Positions 61,358 through 64,000 of a DNA stretch of 64,000 nucleotides are shown here, one piece after another. The translations under genes were made by a program, and so were the position numbers. Every line of letters starts with the position of its first letter. Position 1 is the stretch's first letter. The notes beneath the pieces were generated by a model. The model was given only the letters and a program-made list of their open reading frames with translations. It was not told the DNA's origin and did no database searches. Origin of the DNA: Rugamonas sp. A1-17 (GTDB taxonomy: Bacteria; Pseudomonadota; Gammaproteobacteria; Burkholderiales; Burkholderiaceae_D); contig JAJLPB010000013.1 in the NCBI GenBank assembly GCA_025548565.1, positions 62,001 through 126,000 on the forward strand. Reading direction: 5' to 3'.

Positions 61358-62412
61358 CACAGGTCCCACAGTTCGCCATTGGGATTGGTGCGCGGCGGCG
61401 TGACGCCGAAGTGCTTGTAGGCGGCCGGTGTGGCGACGCGGCCGCGTGGCGTGCGCTGCAGATAGCCTTGCTGGATCAGGTAGGGTTCGAGCACGTCCTC
61501 GATGGTATCGGCCGCCTCGCCGATGGCCGCCGCCAGGTTGCCGATGCCGACCGGGCCGCCGCCGAACTTATACAGCACCGCTTCGAGCAGCTTGCGGTCC
61601 ATGACGTCGAAGCCGACGGTGTCGACGTCGAGCATGACCAGCGCGGCGTCGGCCACGGACTTGGTGATGTCGCCGTTGCCTTTGACTTCGGCATAGTCGC
61701 GCACGCGGCGCAGCAGGCGGTTGGCGATACGCGGCGTGCCGCGCGCGCGGCGGGCCACTTCGACCGCGCCGTCGGGGGCGATGTTGGCCTTCAACAGCGC
61801 GGCGCTGCGGGTGACGATTTGGGTCAGTTCCTCGGTGTTGTAGAACTCGAGTCGGGCGACGATGCCGAAGCGGTCGCGCAGCGGGTTGGTCAGCATGCCG
61901 GCGCGGGTAGTGGCGCCGACCAGCGTGAACGGCTGCAAGTCCAGCTTGACGGAGCGCGCGGCCGGGCCTTCGCCGATCATGATGTCGATCTGGTAGTCCT
62001 CCAGCGCCGGGTACAGGATCTCCTCGACCACCGGCGACAGGCGGTGGATCTCGTCGATGAACAGGACGTCGTTGGCTTCCAGGTTGGTGAGGATGGCGGC
62101 CAGGTCGCCGGGGCGTTCCAGCACCGGGCCGGAGGTCTGGCGCAGGTTCACACCCATTTCGCGGGCGATGATGTTGGCCAGCGTGGTCTTGCCCAGGCCG
62201 GGCGGGCCGAACAGCAACGTGTGGTCCAGCGCCTCCTTGCGGTTGCGCGCGGCGGCGATGAAGATTTCCAGCTGGTCGCGGATCTTGGACTGGCCGACAT
62301 ATTCATCGAGATGCTTGGGCCGCAAAGCGCGCTCGATCGCCTCCTCATTCGGCGACGACGGCGCCGCGTCGATGATGCGTTGTTCGGTGAAGCTGTCGGT
62401 CTGGATGCTCAT
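61357..62412 (-). CDS. ruvB: Holliday junction branch migration helicase RuvB
   Basis: A 351-residue AAA+ motor that drives branch migration with RuvA. The N-terminal LRPKHLDEYVGQ leads to Walker A (GPPGLGKTTLA near residue 68), Walker B FIDEIHRL, sensor 1 VGATTRAG, and a C-terminal winged helix (YLQRTPRGRVATPAAYKHF). The beta-hairpin contacting RuvA is intact. Its usual partner ruvA is separated here by about 960 bases that hold two other genes. yaiI is coupled downstream. Confidence 0.97.
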   Translation of the reverse strand: MSIQTDSFTEQRIIDAAPSSPNEEAIERALRPKHLDEYVGQSKIRDQLEIFIAAARNRKEALDHTLLFGPPGLGKTTLANIIAREMGVNLRQTSGPVLERPGDLAAILTNLEANDVLFIDEIHRLSPVVEEILYPALEDYQIDIMIGEGPAARSVKLDLQPFTLVGATTRAGMLTNPLRDRFGIVARLEFYNTEELTQIVTRSAALLKANIAPDGAVEVARRARGTPRIANRLLRRVRDYAEVKGNGDITKSVADAALVMLDVDTVGFDVMDRKLLEAVLYKFGGGPVGIGNLAAAIGEAADTIEDVLEPYLIQQGYLQRTPRGRVATPAAYKHFGVTPPRTNPNGELWDL

Positions 62413-62431
62413 GCAGGTGCTGGTTGCCTAT

Positions 62432-62731
62432 TCAATCAAGTCTCGGGGTTTTCCGTATTCGCTGCATGTAATCGCTTTGCAGTTTTTTGCTCAGTATTAG
62501 CTGTTGCAATTCTAGCTCGGTCAGCACGCGATTAGGGACGCCCGCCAGTTCCGGCGGCGAATCGATTTTCAATATCAGTGATTCTACCTTGCCTTCATCG
62601 ATCAACCGCCTCCAGGCCTGCAATGATGCTCTCAGCTGTACGAGCCCGGCTGAGATATCGGGCTTCTGACGCGGTGAGGCATTCGAATCCGAACCCGAAC
62701 CGTTGTCGCCACCAGTATTCGATATGTCCAT
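62432..62731 (-). CDS. Small protein of unknown function in the ruvA-ruvB insert
   Basis: A 99-residue frame that starts inside the phosphoribosyltransferase-like gene and overlaps its last 137 bases in another frame. It has a Ser/Gly/Asn-rich start, then GLVQLRASLQAWRRLIDEG and LTELELQQLILSKKLQ, helical and charged. It carries only one good ATG. No family was recognized. The overlap suggests co-translation with the upstream gene, as in toxin-antitoxin or effector-immunity pairs, but it might also be a chance frame. Ends 19 bases before ruvB. Confidence 0.5.
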   Translation of the reverse strand: MDISNTGGDNGSGSDSNASPRQKPDISAGLVQLRASLQAWRRLIDEGKVESLILKIDSPPELAGVPNRVLTELELQQLILSKKLQSDYMQRIRKTPRLD

Positions 62732-63302
62732 GTTTACTCCTCAGCTCAGACAATTGTTTGCTTGTAACGGCCAACTGGGCGGAGTAGTCCTTGCCGGTCA
62801 ATGCCGTTGCGCCAATAACAAATCCATTCTGCGCAAGAATATGACCTCGAAAATTGGCAAGCGTTCCGCCGTGACAAACAAAGCTATCGACCAGCAAATA
62901 GTTTAGACCAATTACCACCGCCCCGTGAAAAGTCACCTGCCGTTGCAACCGCTCGTAGCCACTTGCTTTTGCATGGCTCACCTCATTCAACTGAACTACT
63001 CTATCCTCATAGGGCCATTTCAAAAGGTCGGAAATCACCCAGGCCATTGCTTCAGGTATAGCGTCGACACCCGAAGTGTTCTTGGCATGTGGACTAACCA
63101 ATATCGGTGCATGGCCGTCAAACCGCTTCCAAAGTTGGTCCAGCACCTTGAGGGAAATCGTATCAGTGACCAGTTCCACAGCAGCCCAGATATCTCCGGC
63201 CTTGGCAGCAGAGTAAGCGTGATGCGTGGTGACGAAACTTTCCGGTGCGTGGATGTAGACGCCGGGGAAGTGGTTCCACGGAAAACGTGTCGGCTGGTCC
63301 AT
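62595..63302 (-). CDS. Phosphoribosyltransferase-like protein inserted between ruvA and ruvB
   Basis: A 235-residue protein with a PRTase-type fold. The probable PRPP loop is NYLLVDSFVCHGGTLAN (hydrophobic strand, acidic residue, then GGTL), close to the VVDD-x3-TGGT pattern, but the second acidic residue is Ser. An N-terminal HHAYSAAKAGDIWAAVELV resembles plasmid- or phage-borne PRTase-like proteins. The region is visibly richer in A/T than ruvB (29 of 60 bases G/C at 62881-62940, against 46 of 60 at 61741-61800). That suggests transfer. The gene lies on the ruv strand. Substrate unknown. Confidence 0.7.
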   Translation of the reverse strand: MDQPTRFPWNHFPGVYIHAPESFVTTHHAYSAAKAGDIWAAVELVTDTISLKVLDQLWKRFDGHAPILVSPHAKNTSGVDAIPEAMAWVISDLLKWPYEDRVVQLNEVSHAKASGYERLQRQVTFHGAVVIGLNYLLVDSFVCHGGTLANFRGHILAQNGFVIGATALTGKDYSAQLAVTSKQLSELRSKHGHIEYWWRQRFGFGFECLTASEARYLSRARTAESIIAGLEAVDR

Positions 63303-63370
63303 GATCGGCGGCTCCGCTTGGCTCGATGGTCGAGCATAGGCGGGGCCGGCTGCGATCCGATTGAGACGGA

Positions 63371-63949
63371 TCAGCCTTTGGACAGCGCCTTCAATGCCTG
63401 CTTGATGCCGTCCGAAACGCCGCTGCCGGCCGGCACGGTCTTCAGCGCCAGCAAGGCTTCCTTGTCGGAGTAGCCCAGCGCCAGCAGCGCGTTCAGGATG
63501 TCCGATTGCGAGTCCGGCACCGCGTGCGCGCCGCCGGCGCCGATGTCCGCGCCCAGTTTGCCCTTCAGCTCCAGCAGCAAGCGCTCGGCGGTCTTCTTGC
63601 CGATGCCCGGCACCTTGATCAGGCGGCCCGATTCCTGCAACGTCACCGCCTGCGCGAGGTCGGCGATCGACATGCCAGACAAAATCGACAGCGCGGTGCG
63701 CGCGCCCACGCCGGTGATCTTGATCAGCTGGCGGAACACCGCCCGCTCCTCGGCGTTGCCGAAGCCGAACAGGAGGTGCGCATCCTCGCGGATCGCCTGG
63801 TGCGTGAACAGCACCACTTTCTCGCCGACGCCGGGCAGGTTGTAGAAGGTGCTCATCGGCACATCGACCTCGTAGCCAACACCGCCGCAGTCAACCAGCA
63901 ATTGCGGCGGATTTTTTTCAAGCAGAATACCGGAGAGTCGACCGATCAT
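63371..63949 (-). CDS. ruvA: Holliday junction DNA-binding protein RuvA
   Basis: A 192-residue tetrameric protein that binds the four-way junction and loads RuvB. It begins MIGRLSGILLEKNPP, with the OB-fold domain 1, the helix-hairpin-helix domain 2 (ITGVGARTALSILSG and VPGIGKKTAERLLLELKGKL), a flexible linker, and the RuvB-binding domain 3 (DILNALLALGYSDKEALLALK). All three domains are present. It follows ruvC, whose last codons appear at the window edge. The next genes downstream are the insert, not ruvB. Confidence 0.97.
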   Translation of the reverse strand: MIGRLSGILLEKNPPQLLVDCGGVGYEVDVPMSTFYNLPGVGEKVVLFTHQAIREDAHLLFGFGNAEERAVFRQLIKITGVGARTALSILSGMSIADLAQAVTLQESGRLIKVPGIGKKTAERLLLELKGKLGADIGAGGAHAVPDSQSDILNALLALGYSDKEALLALKTVPAGSGVSDGIKQALKALSKG

Positions 63950-63976
63950 CGTGTTGTAGCCTTTAAAGAGGAAGGT

Positions 63977-64000
63977 TTAGCCGACCAGGCGGCCGTTTTT
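63977..64000 (-). CDS. ruvC: Probable ruvC, last codons only (5' part beyond window)
   Basis: The minus strand reads KNGRLVG then TAA, ending 27 bases before ruvA. RuvC, the Holliday junction resolvase, normally precedes ruvA and often ends in a Gly/Arg-rich tail. Seven codons cannot prove it; the call rests on position and strand. Confidence 0.5.
   Translation of the reverse strand, partial: KNGRLVG

Overview
The window is a high-GC chromosomal stretch of a betaproteobacterium. It most likely belongs to the Oxalobacteraceae (Massilia/Duganella/Janthinobacterium group). This rests on the pilT-pilU pair divergent from yggS-proC, a DUF2782 gene upstream of homoserine kinase II, a PEP-CTERM protein, a DUF4382 lipoprotein, and many short dispersed palindromes. 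The genus is inference; no rRNA or marker search was possible. No tRNA, rRNA, CRISPR array, phage or transposase gene was seen.

Layout. 1-5 kb: end of ubiA, a DUF883 membrane-anchor protein, an orphan addiction-module antitoxin, a HiPIP, a lipoprotein pair (beta-helix plus diheme cytochrome), and a PHB-depolymerase-like esterase. 5-12.4 kb: proC-yggS, divergent pilT-pilU, glutathione peroxidase and a GGDEF/EAL protein. 12.4-21 kb: glycolate oxidase glcDEF, cobalamin adenosyltransferase, an M48 peptidase and the xseB-ispA-dxs isoprenoid operon. 21-24 kb: Rieske oxygenase, DMT transporter and sulfurtransferase. 24-26 kb: a duplicated ParDE-like toxin-antitoxin array with four antitoxins, one intact toxin and one toxin with a stop codon. 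26-38 kb: ZIP transporter, dienelactone hydrolase-like protein, polA, thrB, a UvrD-type helicase, and an M56 (BlaR1-like) peptidase that lacks its usual repressor gene. 38-46 kb: frmA, two response regulators, and the thiC-S-G-D-E operon behind a TPP riboswitch. 46-58 kb: DUF4382 lipoprotein, orphan HicB, dienoyl-CoA isomerase-like crotonase, M28 aminopeptidase, valS, an Lrp regulator, a phytoene-desaturase-like oxidoreductase, and a DauR-like regulator/OCD/dehydratase operon. 58-64 kb: DUF2147, siderophore-interacting protein, PEP-CTERM spondin protein, YbaN, YaiI, and a ruvA/ruvB pair split by an A/T-richer insert that encodes a phosphoribosyltransferase-like protein.

Two families of small palindromic repeats punctuate the region. 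Family A (core starts GGGGTCAAGTCTG, ends TTCGGACACGAGCTC) has 13 half-units at four loci and forms very long hairpins, some nested. It resembles REPINs whose transposase is elsewhere. Family B (ATTCCC-N8-GGGAAT, like neisserial dRS3) has three paired copies, each between the 3' ends of convergent genes, plus a single hairpin behind dxs. Two of the paired copies have been translated into the C-termini of flanking proteins.

The least ordinary parts are the toxin-antitoxin array with its duplication scars, the insert between ruvA and ruvB, the apparent internal deletion of a blaI gene upstream of the M56 peptidase, and the nested palindromes. Most other genes are ordinary housekeeping genes.
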